Of a stretch of 64,000 bases of DNA, positions 1 through 14,027 are shown in pieces. Every line of letters starts with the position of its first letter. Position 1 is the first letter of the stretch. The notes below the pieces were generated by a model. The model was given only the letters and a program-made list of their open reading frames with translations, was not told where the DNA came from and did no database searches. The position numbers and the translations under genes were made by a program. Source of the stretch: Archilochus colubris (taxonomy: Eukaryota > Chordata > Aves > Apodiformes > Trochilidae); assembly GCA_023079485.1 (NCBI GenBank), contig CM041084.1, forward strand, positions 70,589,709 through 70,653,708, written 5' to 3'.

Positions 1-3000
1 GTGGCAGCACATAAATCAGAAAGAAGTCTCCCAGAACAACTTGTTAGAAACTGATGTGGCATTTGTAAGAAGATGTCAGTGACAGTGTTCTTCCCGAAAG
101 CAAAATAACTGCTAACTGGTTGCTAGAGCTCTCTCCTGCTAGGAGAGCATCAATTAGAACAGCACCATTTAGAGTTACACAGTTCAACACTTCTAATCCC
201 TTGAAGGCTGCTCTTGTGTCTTCCATGCTTGCTTGCATAAGAATTACAGGTTACTTGTCAACTTGAACTATTATTTTCCTATTTGAAGGAAAAAAAAAAA
301 AAGGAAAAAAGAAAAAAAAAAGAAAAATTTCTCCTTCCAAATCACCCTGCACCTGAATTGTATCTGATCAGACTCAACACATTATCTACTATCATAACAT
401 TTTATGTAATTTTTCCAGAAGCTGATTCTGTTAGTTTATTCAATAAGTAACTAAAAAGTGGATGCCTGTGGTCTCAGCAGGGAAAGCCTCGCTCTGGCAA
501 AACAAATTGCTCCCAAAAAGAGACACTGAAAGATGTTCAGTGAACTGTGTGAAAGTGAGCATGCAGGGAAGAACAAGATTCCCAGAAGATCCTCCTAAGG
601 CTCTGAGCTCCCTTACATCTCTCTAGCATCACTTGACATCACTAGTGGAGCTCAGTAAGATTAGACTTAAAGGCACTTAAGAGATTACTGTAGAAGTAAT
701 AGGTATTTTTTCAGTTTTATGATCTAGGGGCACAACACATCCATATCTTGTTTATATACTCATAGCTGTTCTCAGCTGCATATCTGGTATCTACTGCTAT
801 GACTAGGGTTGCATGATCTGCTGCTTCCCCTCCAAGCCATTTCTACATCAGATAACCCTGTTGTCACAGAAGGGGACAGTTCAAGAGGAATCTCAATTAC
901 ACCACCAGTGCAGCTGGGGATACAACATAGCATCAATTTCCACTTGATGAATTTCAGGGTTTGGGGGACACACCAAATGCCCGGCACGTGTAGAATACAC
1001 ATTTGTCCAATTTGAAAGGAAGGAAATTCTTCTTGGAGACCAACAACTCACGTTTCTTCTAGCTTTCAAAAGGCTTATAGAGCAATTTGAACAAGACCTT
1101 CTAAAGCAACCTGCTGCATTCAGGGGGCAGAAAATCCCTACAGAAAGAACAAAGATAAAAACTGCATCTTGTCCTTATTGTCAGAGTTTTGTGAAAGAAT
1201 AAGAATACAGATTTGTACACCTGTTTTAAACACCTGCTAAAATGCAAATCTGTGGTAAACCAGGTCACAGCAATATGCATGGTAATAAGCATCCTGTTGT
1301 GCTATAGAGGGGTCCAGGGGGAATCATCAGAAGCATTTAATACTCTCTTTGCTAACCCTTTGCAGGGATGCAAAACCTTATTTGCCTTTTTTTTTTTTTT
1401 TTCCTTCCAAAAGACTTAGAAGAATGCAAAGGTTTTTTTCAATTGTTCATGAGAGGTCATTAAATTTTCCTTTTACATTTAGGGTTTATTCTTCTAATTG
1501 GCTGTTTGGTCCGTTCCAGACAAAAATGAGAGGCTGCATAGTTTCCTTTTTTCCCCCCCTTTAATAGAAAACAGAACTTCAGAGTGAAATGATTAGGGAT
1601 TTACATTTTTTAAAAAAACAGGAACACTTGGGGGGGCTAATTAGCATTTAAAAATCAAATTTTTTAATCAGTGCTAAACTATCTGGCTGCAGCCTTGTAT
1701 AACTATCATGAACTCAGATTCTTCCAAAAGTCACTGATTTATGTTAAATTATTATTATTTTCCACATTCTTCTTGCTGTCTGCAAACCACTGCTTTGGAT
1801 CAACACTTAAAAAACCAGGAGAATTAATGACTCTATTCTCAGAAGCAATGCATACATTCCAGTAGATAAGGTGATATGAGCACCACCCATTTTCTTCCTG
1901 CTTAGTGTAGAAGAGCTCTTCTCAAACTCTTAAGAGTAGGGGGAAGAGATACTCAAAGTGAATTTTGAAAAAGTAACTGGAACTAATGTTCTGTTTGAGT
2001 ACAAAGAGTTTCAGGAATTAGCTGGAAGATGATTGATTTTATCTTCTCTTCCAAAGGTAATTTTTTTGAAAGACACTCCCATGTTACAGGACTAGAGTTG
2101 GTAGAAAAACTGAGCAGACTGAAGTAGTAAGCAGATATAGTGAAGGTCATAGTTTCTGCTGGTGAATCTCTACTAGTAGATTAAGTATTGAGCAGGTACC
2201 TTGTGATTGTTTTCACAGAGAAAACACAGCTGTTAGATGGCATTAAATGTTAAAATCCCAAATTACTAAAGTGATCAAGGTCCAGTGGAATAAATAGACA
2301 CAAAAGACAGGCCTCATAAGGTCCCTGAAGATATCAGCAGGTGTGCAGGAATACATTTCACCTGGTGGGAATCAGGTACATCATTATAGCCTGATGCAGG
2401 AGTAGGATTTAATTACATTAGGATTATTTTAAAGATAGAGGTTCTGCTGGGACAAAAGTAAAAAGAAAGTGCAAATCACAGACTACTGCTGCTGCATGGT
2501 CTGCTTGGCTGACATCTTCAGTAATCATCCTGAAGACAAAGAAATCGAAGACATATTACATTTCCTACTAATTCATTGTTCCTTTTTGATATACAAAGTA
2601 TTTCTTATTTTTACACATTTTATCATACAGCAAAGGGAATGGTTGTTCCAAGGATATTACACCTATTCTCAGAATTCTTATCTATAGCTTAAACTTGCAT
2701 GCCCAATCCAGAAACATTTGCTTAGTTTAGTTACATTTGCTGGAATAGGATAAAACATATATGTATGTCTTATTTTAGAGCATTTTTTGTGTAAAGATAA
2801 TGTTAATGAAGTCACTATAGTACAGGAAGCATCATAAAGGTTCCTGCAGGTTTCATAAGTACATAAAAAATTCCTTACAACATTTATAAAGTCTATAAGG
2901 GTCTGTCCATTTCTATGGAGAATATTAAAAGCCCATCTATATCAAAGCTCCATATTTTTAGCAGTGTAGAGTTTCTGAGGTGTTTCACAGAAACTGCTCA

Positions 3001-5654
3001 CTGGTGTTCTACCTAGGATTTCAGACTTCTTAAATTCTCCTATCTAGGGGCAGCAGAAATGTATATGCTGCTCAGGGTGCCTATAAAGAAGCCTATGCAT
3101 TGCTTAACAACATAACTAATCTCAAGCCCTCCTGGAAAAGATACACTTTGTGTTTCAGTCATCTTTTTTTCCTTTTTAAAAAAGGTTTCTCAACTGGGAA
3201 ACTACAGTTTCCTGCTGCAGCAGACAGACAGCTTTCCAATATGTGTTTGCCAACCTTCCCCCAGCAGGTCACAAATGCAAAACTGGGAGCAGAAAATAAA
3301 ATTTTCACATCGAGACCATACTCCCAGTGCAAAGCCACAGGCTCAGAGTTATCTTAGTTCATGCAGAACTGCAGGAATCTACCCACAGCTCAGAGACAGC
3401 TGTGGGACACTGGAACCATTTCTGAGCTCTCCTGGCCACAGAATTTCCCTGTCCAATCTCCACTCCACAATGGGATGACACTTGGAGGCAGACTCTGTGT
3501 CCCCAAACTGTGCTTTCTGTGTCATGGGAAGAGACACATGCAAGCCACAGCTCAGCACATTAAAGAACATCAGACAATCAAGGAAGTTAGGAAACCTTCA
3601 GAAAGAAAATGCATCTTTCCAGGAATGCTAACAAAACTGTCATGGTTTCATGGAACATTTTTAGCGTCTCTATTACAACATTTGAAGTAAGTGCTGCAAG
3701 CAACAAAATTATGGCTCAGCCCTTCAGACACTAATTTATAGCAATGATTTCTGAACCCCTGCTTTGGTAAAAGTAGGGAGCCTTTCCTTAACCACCCTAC
3801 TGAGTTAGCTCGTATGAATGACAAGCTCTGGTGGGAGAGACACTACTACTTTGTGTTATCACTTGTGCTTTATTTAGGTGACTGACAAAGTGTACATCTT
3901 TTTGCTTGTGGAGTACATCATTTGAAATCAGCCTCAAACATCTTAATATTCACACGTTGCTAACCTTGGAGGTAATGGCTTTTCAGTACTACAAAATCCA
4001 AAGCTCAGACCATGTGTTCAGAATGTAATATCTTCCCAACAGAGAAATCTCTTGTTTCAATATCTTCAGGCTCATGTAGTCCTGAGCTCATTAGTCATTA
4101 ATTGTACATTTTATAATTAAATGAGACATATTGGCAGATAGAAAAATCTGAACTAAGACAACCTATAATTATTACAACAACAAAACCACAAAACTCAGCA
4201 GAAAAGCAGGCAAAGAAGCAGCCTGTTCTAACCTGTTTTCACACTAAGTAATAGCTTAGATGTATTTTTGTACAGAGATTTGGTAATTCAGATAAGAAAC
4301 AAGGATTAAAGCTTTGGCAATTATTACTTCAAAAGAAATGAAAATTTTATGGTACACCATGTTACCATTAAAAGAGGAAACACAGATATTTTCTTTAAAA
4401 AAGTTAAAGTAATTTTCATTTAATGGTTTTTAAACTAAATTCTTCAGAAACCCATCTCTTGCGCTGTACCATTATCTACTAATAAGAGATAAATATCATA
4501 TTCCAACTAAGTAATATCTCTTATAGAACAGCATCACCTTCAAATCTTCCTCTCTCTCTCTGTACTCCATATTTATTTTCCCCAGTTAGACTTCAAGCTT
4601 TTTACTGTCTCTCACTGAGCATTTGTATAATGCCAAGTAAACCTCAAGACAAAAACAGAAAGCATTTATCAGATGAAAGAAAAAAAAAAAGAATTTTCTT
4701 GAACTGTCTGCTGCCAAGCAGACATGTTAGGACTGTAGGTGTTTTCCAGATTTAATTGGCCACTCTCCATGTAGAAGCATGTTAGAAAAGCTAAGCCTAA
4801 ATGAGTTAAGATAGGCAGGCAGACGGTAAAGAACTGCATATAGAATTATAAGTAAAAAGGTTCATTTTAACAATATAAACATTCACAATTGGCACTTCAA
4901 ATAGCTGGAATAATGGCCATTTCCAGTTTGGGACCCATCTGGGTGATGTCTTATTGTATTTGACGAAAAAAGCTCTTATATGCATGTTTACATTTAAAAC
5001 AGGAAAAATAAATAAGAAGAAAGAAGACAAAAATATCTGTCTCCACTGTGCCTTTAAAATCAAAACCAAACCACTCACCCTGCACTTCTCCAAAGCCCAG
5101 AAACATCCAAAGAATCCACAGTATTTCCAGGTATTTTCTCCTGACTGACCTTCTAACAGCAATCTCATTTCTTCACATGTAATGAATTTCAGATGTGATT
5201 TTGTAGATTGTTTTCAAGCACCAAGTTTATGGTACAGGGTAGGACCAAAGTTTTTAATGAGAAAAATTTGCAAAAGGGAGAAGGTGATACCACTGAAATT
5301 TTATTTAAATGCTCAATTATCAGTCATTGCAGAGTCAGATTTTGAGACATAAGCATATATTGTCAATATATATGAGAGAAAGGGTGAAGATTTATTCAGG
5401 CTTTTTGAAGGAAAAAAACAATCACACATGACTCAATGATGTTTGAGAAGTTTCTTACTTGTACAGATACCTTGAATGGGATTTGGAATTAGATTAGGCA
5501 GGGATGTGGAAGGAAAAAAAGTTCCATTCTGTACAGGTTTTATTTGTCAGAGAGTAGGCTAGTTTCAACTAAAGTATATTGAGTAGGAAGTCTCTATCTG
5601 GAATTTCCATGGTTTCATGAAGAATGTTCCATAAGGACCACTCTAACCAACTAA
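1..5654. other. AT-rich unique DNA, no recognised gene
   Basis: I see no repeat-family sequence and no frame longer than about 120 codons that looks like a known protein. Local low-complexity items are an A/G-rich tract at 286-327, a run of 16 T at 1387-1402 and a short CT microsatellite near 4549-4562. On the minus strand, 5079-5152 is a 74-nt interval between an acceptor (ctgttag) and a donor (gtgagt). It reads in one frame as KVSQEKIPGNTVDSL and onward, but the other two frames are open as well, so this is weak evidence. The minus-strand interval near 3,020-3,050 has similar weak splice-like borders. Confidence 0.6.
286..327 (+). repeat. A/G-rich low-complexity tract
   Basis: An almost pure purine run made of A stretches broken by single or double G. 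No retroposon body is recognisable on either side, so it is annotated only as simple sequence. Confidence 0.85.
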
Positions 5655-5787
5655 TTCAAGGGTAGATTGCATGGAGCTTTGAGCAGCCTAGTGTAGTGGA
5701 AGGTGTCCTGGCCCATGGCAGTGGGGTTGTAACCAGAATAAAGCACATAATCCCTTCCAACCCAAACCATTCTATTACTCTGTAATC
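5655..5787 (+). mobile_element. CR1 LINE fragment, 3' tail only
   Basis: The segment follows the 3' untranslated end typical of avian CR1: a 'gctttgagcagcctagtgta' stretch, then 'gtggaaggtgtcctggccca', then 'cccttccaacccaaaccatt' and a decayed octamer tail (attctattactctgtaat). It lies in sense orientation on the plus strand. Only about 130 bp remain, as expected from the strong 5' truncation of CR1 insertions, and the mutated tail indicates an old copy. It has no coding capacity. Confidence 0.85.
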
Positions 5788-8700
5788 TTAATCCAGAACT
5801 TTTGGTCTTAATTTTTGGCTCCTGTAGATGAAAAGCATCCTCCGTTACGGAGAGGGGAGAGGAGCCCCAGCTCCTCAAATGAAGTTGTTGAAGCAAGTCA
5901 GCCTGAGACTCACCTCTGCCTAAGATCCAAAGTCCAGTGTTAGGCCCTTATAAAGCATTTTTAAGTGAGAGACCTTGGCTTTCAGGCTCACATTATCTTG
6001 GAGTGGTTCAGGCTTCACAAATTCTCTTTCCTGAAATGACGTTGTAACCATGATTTACCCTCAGAATTGTTTTTCCTTTTCCTGCAGGGAAGGTCCCTGA
6101 ACAAAACTGCTCCAGGCTAACAGGATCACAGACAGTACCCTCACTCCAAAACTTGGCTTCCTCACTTCTCATGGTTCTTGTGGGAAACAAGGCCTTGAAC
6201 AAGTTCACAGTGAGAAAGAAACTAACTAAGCATCAATCTAAGTACTCAAGCTCTTTTGTAAGGTGACCTGCCATATGCTTTCTCTCACTAAAACCCATTT
6301 TAGAAGCAAATTGTAAGCAAGTGTGTTTTGTAGTTCATTTTTATCTGTCATTGTGCCCTCCGTATCAGTAAAACTAATTCACTTCAAGAATTTGGTAGTA
6401 AAACAAATGCTCACAAATGCTTAAAAATGCTCACATCACTGATAATTCTAGCAATTCCTATTGTAGTAGCATCTCATTTTTCTACAAGAAGAAAAACTGA
6501 ATTTCCAGGCAGCTCTGACCTGTAGTTAAGCTTGGTTCTTTGAAGGCTCCAATCCACTCAAATATCCCTGGAAGTCAAATCTATGCTTTCTGAAAAAACA
6601 AATTGTTAGCAGTTTTTAGAGACACACTCTGAAAGACAACCCTACCATTCAGCTTGCAATCAGAGCTTTTTGGTTTTCATCCAGACTAATTTAAAAGCAT
6701 TCTAAGACTTGATCTACGAGTTCTCCCAAATTGATGCAACGCAATATAATGTTTTTTTCAATCTTCAGAAATCTATCCTTATAATTACCATATTAAAAGA
6801 ATCTCATTGCATGCACTCAAACTGTTACAAGCAAGCAATACCATGGTTCTGATTTTGCACACCAGCCTGATTTTACTAACCTTCAAAGATAAAAGTGGTT
6901 CAGACCTGAGTTTAGGTGAATCCCTCCTTGCCTTTAAAAGTTCGGAGGCAAAAAATTCAGAGGTAAATGCAGCTAGAAAGTTTCTAGCTTCTTCAAACCC
7001 ACAAATTCCTAGTGACTAAGTATAAAGGCATTAGATCTGCATCCAGCATAAACGCAGTTCTGTCAAAATAATGAAAACATGATTCTGATTGGGAATCTTT
7101 TCTATTTTTATTCTAGGTCTATGAAACTTACAGGAAGGCAGGCAGTACTTGGCCTGATGTAAAGTTAAACCATACATTGAATTCAAAAAACCCCAAGCAA
7201 CTAATTTTAACCAATAGTTCAAATTCAATGCTTTGGGTGATATAGTTGAGATGTATGGACTTTTTAAACTGATAATTATATAAGTGCTCAGCTAGATTTA
7301 TTGTATCATCAAGACACAAGATCTGATGTATTTTTGTGAAGATATGATTTCACAACTGATTAATTTCCCAGTCCTGGAAAGAACCCGAGTAGAATAGAAA
7401 TAGTGTAAAAGGTAGTTTTGGTCACATAATTCCTAACATTCTGAATAAATATTATACAACAACATAATAATGTTGTATTGACTAGGACTGTAACAAAACA
7501 GAACCTACAATAAATAGCATTTACATTACTATTCATTTCAGCACTTGCACATCAGAAAAGCAAATAACAACAATAAAGGTTGCTGGAAGAGCATTTGGTT
7601 TGTGTAAATGGATAGCACTCCATCAATTGCAGCAGAGTTTTGCCATTTACATGAGAAGATCATTTGAGATGATTGGAAGGAGCTGTCAGCGACACGCATA
7701 ATGAGAAGGGAATGATATGTGACATATGAGATGTTTTATAACACAAATAGCAAAAAATTAGACATTTTTTGTACCTAGAAACTGAAGTGTATGTAACAGC
7801 TTAAATGGGAAAGAAGTTGCAATGTCATCTTTCTTCATGCTCTGCCTGTAAAGTAACTCCTCAAGAATGTTTGTGGAGCTTCAGCATACATTATGCAGTT
7901 TTTGAACAGGATTTTGTTTTCTCTGTGGATTCCCTAGGTTTAGTACCTGTTAGCGGGATTTGAATATACTCAGGGTCTGTAATGGATTTTCTCAGAGTTG
8001 GCTTCACTCCCATCTTGCTCATGAAGCTTCACATATTCACAGTGCAGTCAAGCAACAGAAATTATAAATAAGTTCATAATGTATCATTGGTTCTGCACAG
8101 TATAGCCTCTTAAGTTACTGTATGCCATGATCAATGATGAGTAAAATTGTTGCTCTTCAAAATACCAAAAGTAGGTATCCCCTGTAAGCAGGTACCTCCA
8201 GTAAAACCAGACCTACTATTTCTTATTGCAGTACATTTACAACAACTGATTCATATTCTTGGCCATTTTTAGTCTGTGGAAATAAGAAACCAGGGATTTA
8301 GAAGCATCAACAGGACCCTAATGAGTTTTCTTCAGCTTCCCATAGGTCACTGCGGACAGCTCTTCATCATGATCTTCTCAGCTCTAAGATCTGGTAGCAG
8401 CAGTTCCAAGTTTCCAGCTTTTTCGGGGCCCCATACCCATGCATCCTACCCACTGTAGGCTGCTGTGCACCCACACAATAACCTTAATTCCATATGCAGG
8501 TGTGGAAGGCATTCACATAGCAACAGGGAAGAGATACTGTGTTCTCCTTCTTTGGCAGGAACCCTTGAGGAAACCGGAGCTTGTGATAATCTATATTCAA
8601 GGCAATTATTAATCTTTTTTTTTTTTTCCTCTTTCACTGCTTTCCCTTAAAGCCTTGTGTACTGTAGCTAAGTGAAATAAATCCATTTTTCAACAGCAAA

Positions 8701-11359
8701 TGCTATCTCATCACCTTGAGCTCCCCAGGTACAGCACAGGAGCTTTATGTCTCTCCAGGTCACTCAGCAGCATGCCATGGCAGGCAGCCAGACAGCTGAG
8801 CAATTTGGCCTGCAGGGAAACCAGAAGTAGGCAGCTGACTGGGATAGTGACAGAAGAGCCTTCCAAAATGCTCAGAAGCTGGTTTTCAGCTGCTAGCACT
8901 CAAATAGTTTTCCTACCCAAATAAATAAATTAGTAAATTGCATCCAGTTCTTGTTCTGACAACACTAGAATGTTTTTTGCTTCCCCAAAAACCCTGATTT
9001 TTTTTTCCTTTTTAAAAACACTGAAAATTTTCTTGCCTGATCAACTCTATTTACCTTCCTGTATCCTCTGATATGTATCTTTCTTCCCCCTAGGTCTGTT
9101 GTACTTGTGTACTGCCTCGCAGATCGAAGCATTAATCTTAGCTGGGAGATGCAGGAAGTACTGTAATGTGAACAAGTAATTACTGATATGAATATTTAAT
9201 CAGGAATAGGATGAGCTCTGTCTGATGTGCAAGGCCCTATCTTATTTCCCCTCTAAGAAGGCAGGAGGTTAAAACCCACATTCACTGTGTCTTCCTGTTC
9301 TTGGAAGTAATTTTGAAAAAGAACAAACCAGAGCTGTAGTTTGCCATATAACTTCCTTTGGCCTAGATGTGAAGTTACCAACAAATGGAGCATCAGCAAA
9401 AAGCAAGCCCAACCATATTTCATTCCCTTCAGGGAGCCACAAGAGTGGGATGCTCTTCACAGTGAAGTGAGCCAGGGGTGGAGGATGACAGGAAGGTGGG
9501 AATGGGCAGTGCCCTCATCCACAAGGGGCACAATACTGTGGGATGTTGAACACAGTTTAAACAGAGGATGTCTGATCAGTGGCAGAAGGCAGGGTCATCC
9601 AAGAGCCTGTATCGTAAGGGAAGCCCATAGGGCTGATAGAAGACTGAGTTCTCAATGGGAAGTCAACAAGTGAAATGAGGTCAGGATCACCAAAGTCCAT
9701 GGCCAGCCAGAGGCATGGATGCAGGGTAGCTGAGGAACAAGGGCATGGAGCTGAGCGTAACCATAACTCCTTAGTAAGAGAGGGGCAAGGGGAAAAGCTT
9801 CTCAGCCTGTTGTCACACAGCTCTTTTCCAAAGTAATACATCTGTACAACATCAGAGCTTGAGCTCAAGTGGCTAAACTCTGATGAGAACTCTGAGAAAC
9901 AGTGTGACTGTTTTCTGTGTATACAGAAAACTGAATGTTCCCACCCTTTTGAGGTGTCAGCATTACTGAGGGGAGCACCCACCAAGACAGACATTTGTTC
10001 AGATTAGCCAGTAGAAGTAATTTGCAGCCCTGTGTACATCTGTAGAGGTTAATTTAACATATCTCCAGAGACATGAGATGTCTAGCACAATATACTTCAG
10101 GGTGGGATTTTTTTATTTATTTATTTATTTTAGTTTTCTCCCTCAGTTTTAATTAATCTCCATGTGGTGTTCTAATGAGCTCCCATGCCACGGGGTCAGC
10201 CACGGGCTCTGGAGCATCAAATAAATGAGAGGGTTTGTATCACAATGAAAAATCACCGTTTTAACACAGAAGTGCTAACAAAAGTAGCAAGATTGAAGGA
10301 AATATTGAGCGATTTATTTAGCTGCAAGAGATCAGACCCTTTTGGAACCTATGAGTAACATACAGCCTCTTAAAAATAAGATAAAGTGGTTTGCTTTGGG
10401 ATCAAAAACACCACAGGTAGATTAAAATACTGCAGACTACTAGCTCTTGTGTAGAGAGAAGTAAACGTTTGTGCTTTTTTTGTGTAACTTCTGCCTATTA
10501 ACTGTTTAGTTCAGAGCCTAAAAAAAAAACAACCAGCCCCTCTAATAAAGCCAACCCATACGTGATGAACTTATTTCCCAGTTCTCCTCTGGTATTTCTA
10601 GTCTCCAACATTCTTATGAGAGAGGAAAGGAAATAATTTAGTAGAGCTCCAATGAATAATTTGTTATGGAAATACAGTAGGACTTACAAAAAGTGCTTGT
10701 AAATAAATGACATTTACATCCCATACATGGGAAACTTCCTGTGCTACACGCTGCAAATCAAGGAGGCTGCACTGGTACCTACTGAGGCTCTAAATACATG
10801 GAATTATATCTTCATTGCAAGACTATTTCTCCACATTAGTAGAATTTTGTCACACGCTCTGTATGATTTTTCTTTTCTCCCAGCCTAATTTGATTGCATT
10901 AAATAAAAGAATGATCATGACTGAGGCTGAACAATCATTATCAATACTTTCCTTCCCCAGTATAAATGAGATTTAATGGTTAAGATTTTAAAACACTCAA
11001 GTTTAAGACACATCATTTGATTAATATTCCAATTTTTAGTTGATTTTGCAGCTGTCCAAAGCTTTGTGGCAAATACACATCACACAGTGAATTAAACCTC
11101 GTGTATTCCTACTGACAGTAACCAGCAACCCAAAGATTTTGTTATTTGCATGGCAGCTGATTTTCCATTCTACCCCATCCCAAGGTAAAGCTTGCTTCCA
11201 ATGGCATCAATGGAAAAGACACTTTGAAGAGACAAGGATGTTTCCTCCCACTTTGTTCCTTTGAGAGGGAGAAAGGGGTCAAATTAGAGTTTGCTTCCCC
11301 TTCCTCCAGATATTTTCGAGATTCAAATACAAAACCACTGTACATTTGGGACACCATGT
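5788..11359. other. AT-rich unique DNA with possible conserved noncoding stretches
   Basis: No gene or recognisable transposon. A TTTA microsatellite sits at 10108-10131. Three sub-stretches (about 7,530-7,720, 10,135-10,330 and 10,660-11,100) lack low-complexity sequence and carry several TAAT-type homeodomain-like cores; they have the look of vertebrate conserved noncoding elements, but that is only an impression without an alignment. Overlapping frames on both strands at 9,341-9,994 are open but match nothing I know. Confidence 0.45.
10108..10131 (+). repeat. (TTTA)n microsatellite
   Basis: About five to six tandem TTTA units directly after a T run. It is short and probably polymorphic. 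Confidence 0.85.
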
Positions 11360-11730
11360 CCACTATGGACAGAGATGTCTTTCACTAGGCCACATTGCTC
11401 AAAGCCCCATCCAACCTAACTCTGAACACTTCCAGGGATGGAACATCCACAGCTTCCATGTGCAACTTGTGCCAGTGTGTCACCAGTGTCAATCATAAAA
11501 AATTACTGCTTTATATCCAATTTAAACCTATCTTCTTACAGTATAAAGCAGGAGTCCTGTGTTCTGTTACTCCAAGCCTTGGTAAAAGTCTGTCCATCTT
11601 ATAAGCAGCCTTTGTATATTGAAAGGCCACAATAAGGTCACTTCAGAGCCTCCTCTCTTCCAGGATGAACAACCTAATGTCTCTCCTCCCCACTGGTGTG
11701 ATGCTCCAACCGTGTGATCATTTTCATGAT
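11360..11730 (-). mobile_element. CR1 LINE fragment, decayed, minus strand
   Basis: Read on the plus strand, this is the reverse complement of a CR1 3' end: 'ttgctcaaagccccatccaa', 'gaacacttccagggatggaa', then diverged equivalents of the 'cttcttacagtataaagc' and 'aggccacaataaggtcactt' stretches, ending near 'gtgatgctccaaccgtgtg'. The element therefore runs on the minus strand with its 3' end at the low coordinate. The terminal octamer repeat is missing and point changes are many, so the copy is old. Coding sequence is destroyed. Confidence 0.85.
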
Positions 11731-12280
11731 AACCATGCCTGAGCATCACAAGAATTTTGGTAAAACTTCTGGTGGTGTACAGAATATTTAAGCTGATCTT
11801 ATTCTGGTGATGAAGTGATGCTTTTGTGATGGCACAGTGAAAATAATTATCAGATGTATTTGCAATGCATACAAGAGTTGGAACACATTAGGGTTGCCAT
11901 GGATTTGAGTCACTCCCTTATTTTTACCTTTCTGAACTTTTCCTGCATATAGAGAATTTTCTAGTCTCTGCAACATGCAAGTAGTCTTTGAATCTCTGAA
12001 TGTAATGTAGTACTCCTGCTCATTAACTAACTGAAAGTACAAATCATTAGATTTAAAGGGGACAAGGAATGAAACTTTGCTCTATCGATAGTCACAAACC
12101 TAAACCTGCCTGCAGGTGTATCCATCCACTCTATGGAAGGATATGCACCCATTCAAACCTCCTGTTTTAAACTTAGAAAAGAGAGTGTCTTTATCAGCTT
12201 TATTAACTAATATGAGAAAGGATGATAGTGCCAGACACAAGCAGTGTTTTGAACTTTTCTTATGTGAAGTTTTTAAAAAG

Positions 12281-12352
12281 ATTTTTGTTGGGGTTCTTTT
12301 GTTTGGTTGGGTTTTTTGTTTGTTTTGTTTTGATTTTTGTGGATTTTTTTTG
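12281..12352 (+). repeat. G/T-rich low-complexity tract
   Basis: Runs of T separated by G or GG (patterns such as tttgtttggttgggtttttt). It is one of a family of similar tracts in this window that occur in both orientations. Confidence 0.8.
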
Positions 12353-13196
12353 TCACTGATGCTCTTCAGTGCTTCCATGACCTTTTGAGAGTGATGCCAG
12401 GGAAGAAAGTAGAGGCTTCCTGGTCCTTATGACACTCTGGAGCAACACTACACACCTTCAAGCAAAGAAAGCATTTTGGTGAACCAGTGGTTCTGCAGTA
12501 CAGCCATAAGCACAGTAGTCAGCAGATGACATAAAAACTTGCACATTAGATGCAGATGGAAACTGCAGCATGTGGTGCCTTCATTATAGCTCCATTTGGA
12601 ACTACAGTGGAGAAAGATAGATGTAATTGTCATTCTTTTACTTAAAGTCCTTTGGACGTAATTCTTCTTCTGTTTGCACCACTGTAAACTAAGGGTAAAA
12701 TTATTATTGGATTGTCTTATCATTATTGTCTTACTATTGATAATTGTTATTGGATTTTAATTAAGATAAAGGTGCTGTAATGAATGCATTTTAATTTCGG
12801 AGAGTTCTCTTGGCAGCTTGATCCAAACACATACCTACAGGTTGGGCTTGACCCACTGATGCTGCCTTTCAAAGTAGTTTGGATCCTTAATTACAGAATC
12901 CAGAACATTATACTTCTGATACATACATATACATATTTTGACAACTTAAGTCCCAGAAAAGTAGTAGTAAAGTTAAAAAATGATATTTTTATAGAGGTCA
13001 AAAAGGAAATGTGGCTCAGTTTCAATGAAACAGAATGCTAGGGTTTCATTTTCTCCTTAATAATGCAAAAAGGCATGGAGCAAGACTTGAGTGGTTTTAA
13101 CCCTCATCATATCCATGAAAATACAATCAGAGCTTGCTGAAATATTTAATCTCAAAGAAGTACAAGGCACAGCAACATATGATCTCAAAGGCTGTG

Positions 13197-13230
13197 TAAA
13201 AAAAAAAAACCAAACCAAAAAAACCTCAAA
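13197..13230 (+). repeat. A/C-rich low-complexity tract
   Basis: Runs of A interrupted by CC (aaaccaaaccaaaaaaacc). It is the complement-strand version of the G/T-rich tracts elsewhere in the window. Confidence 0.8.
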
Positions 13231-14027
13231 TTGTTTTTTTTTAAATTTTACTTTAAAAGATACTCTGTAAAGAACTCTAATAAAGCTAGGATAAATTTTG
13301 TGCCACTTGCAGAATGAGATAGCTTAATTTGAGTATACTTTGCTTTCTTTTATTTTGCAGTTTTAAAATAAACAGAAATGAGCTGGTTGTTTCACTTGAC
13401 CCAGACCAGCTTTCTGGATTTCATTCCAACTTGGAATCACAGTGACTTTATAAATTCTTGACTAATATTTCTGCAGAATTATTGTTTTTATCTTCCTTTT
13501 CCTTCCTTTATCCATCTTTCTTCTCTCTCTGTCTTCCTTATTGCCTGACAAACACTTTTTCTTGAAAAAGCACTCTTAGATTTTTTAGAAAAAGATTTGG
13601 GGATTGCATTGATTTAAAGGGTAAAAGACAGCACTATGGATATTTTGATTGACATCCTCTTTAACACAAAGCTCTATGCAGTTATTTCTATAGTCACATC
13701 AAAATTCTTGCTGGAATAACAGCTACTACTCTTAGAAAGGTTAGAAGCTCCAAGGGGTGGAGAATCAAGATTTTTCTAGAAAATGTTTTCCAACACAGAC
13801 TGTTACTTTCACCATCAAGAAGCATATTTAACTTTTCTGTTGATATGTTCTAGTTAACCTGCTTTAGAATAGCATCTCATTGACCTCTCTTATTGTAGAG
13901 TTTTTCACAATTATCTTATCATGATCCCAAATTTCTCCAGTTATAATAAAGACAAAAACCACATCTCCTATTTGAACTCTATCCTTTTCCTTAGTTGTAG
14001 GCATTACATATGGCAGAGTCAAAATTC

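Larger units (their letters stand above)
11731..14027. other. AT-rich unique DNA with two low-complexity tracts
   Basis: No gene recognised. A G/T-rich tract occupies about 12281-12352 and an A/C-rich tract about 13197-13230. Overlapping opposite-strand frames at 12,100-12,388 are products of the first tract. A minus-strand exon-like interval near 12,825-12,880 ends at a donor-like gtatgt but hits a stop at the junction and is not supported. Confidence 0.6.

Noticed and set aside
4806..5168. 120-codon minus-strand frame
   Set aside because: All three minus-strand frames are open across part of it, so the open frame carries little weight; no motif recognised.
9341..9994. Overlapping frames of 110 (plus) and 145 (minus) codons
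   Set aside because: Both strands are open over the same DNA and neither shows a motif, good splice framing or a recognisable family; an old repeat remnant is possible but not supported.
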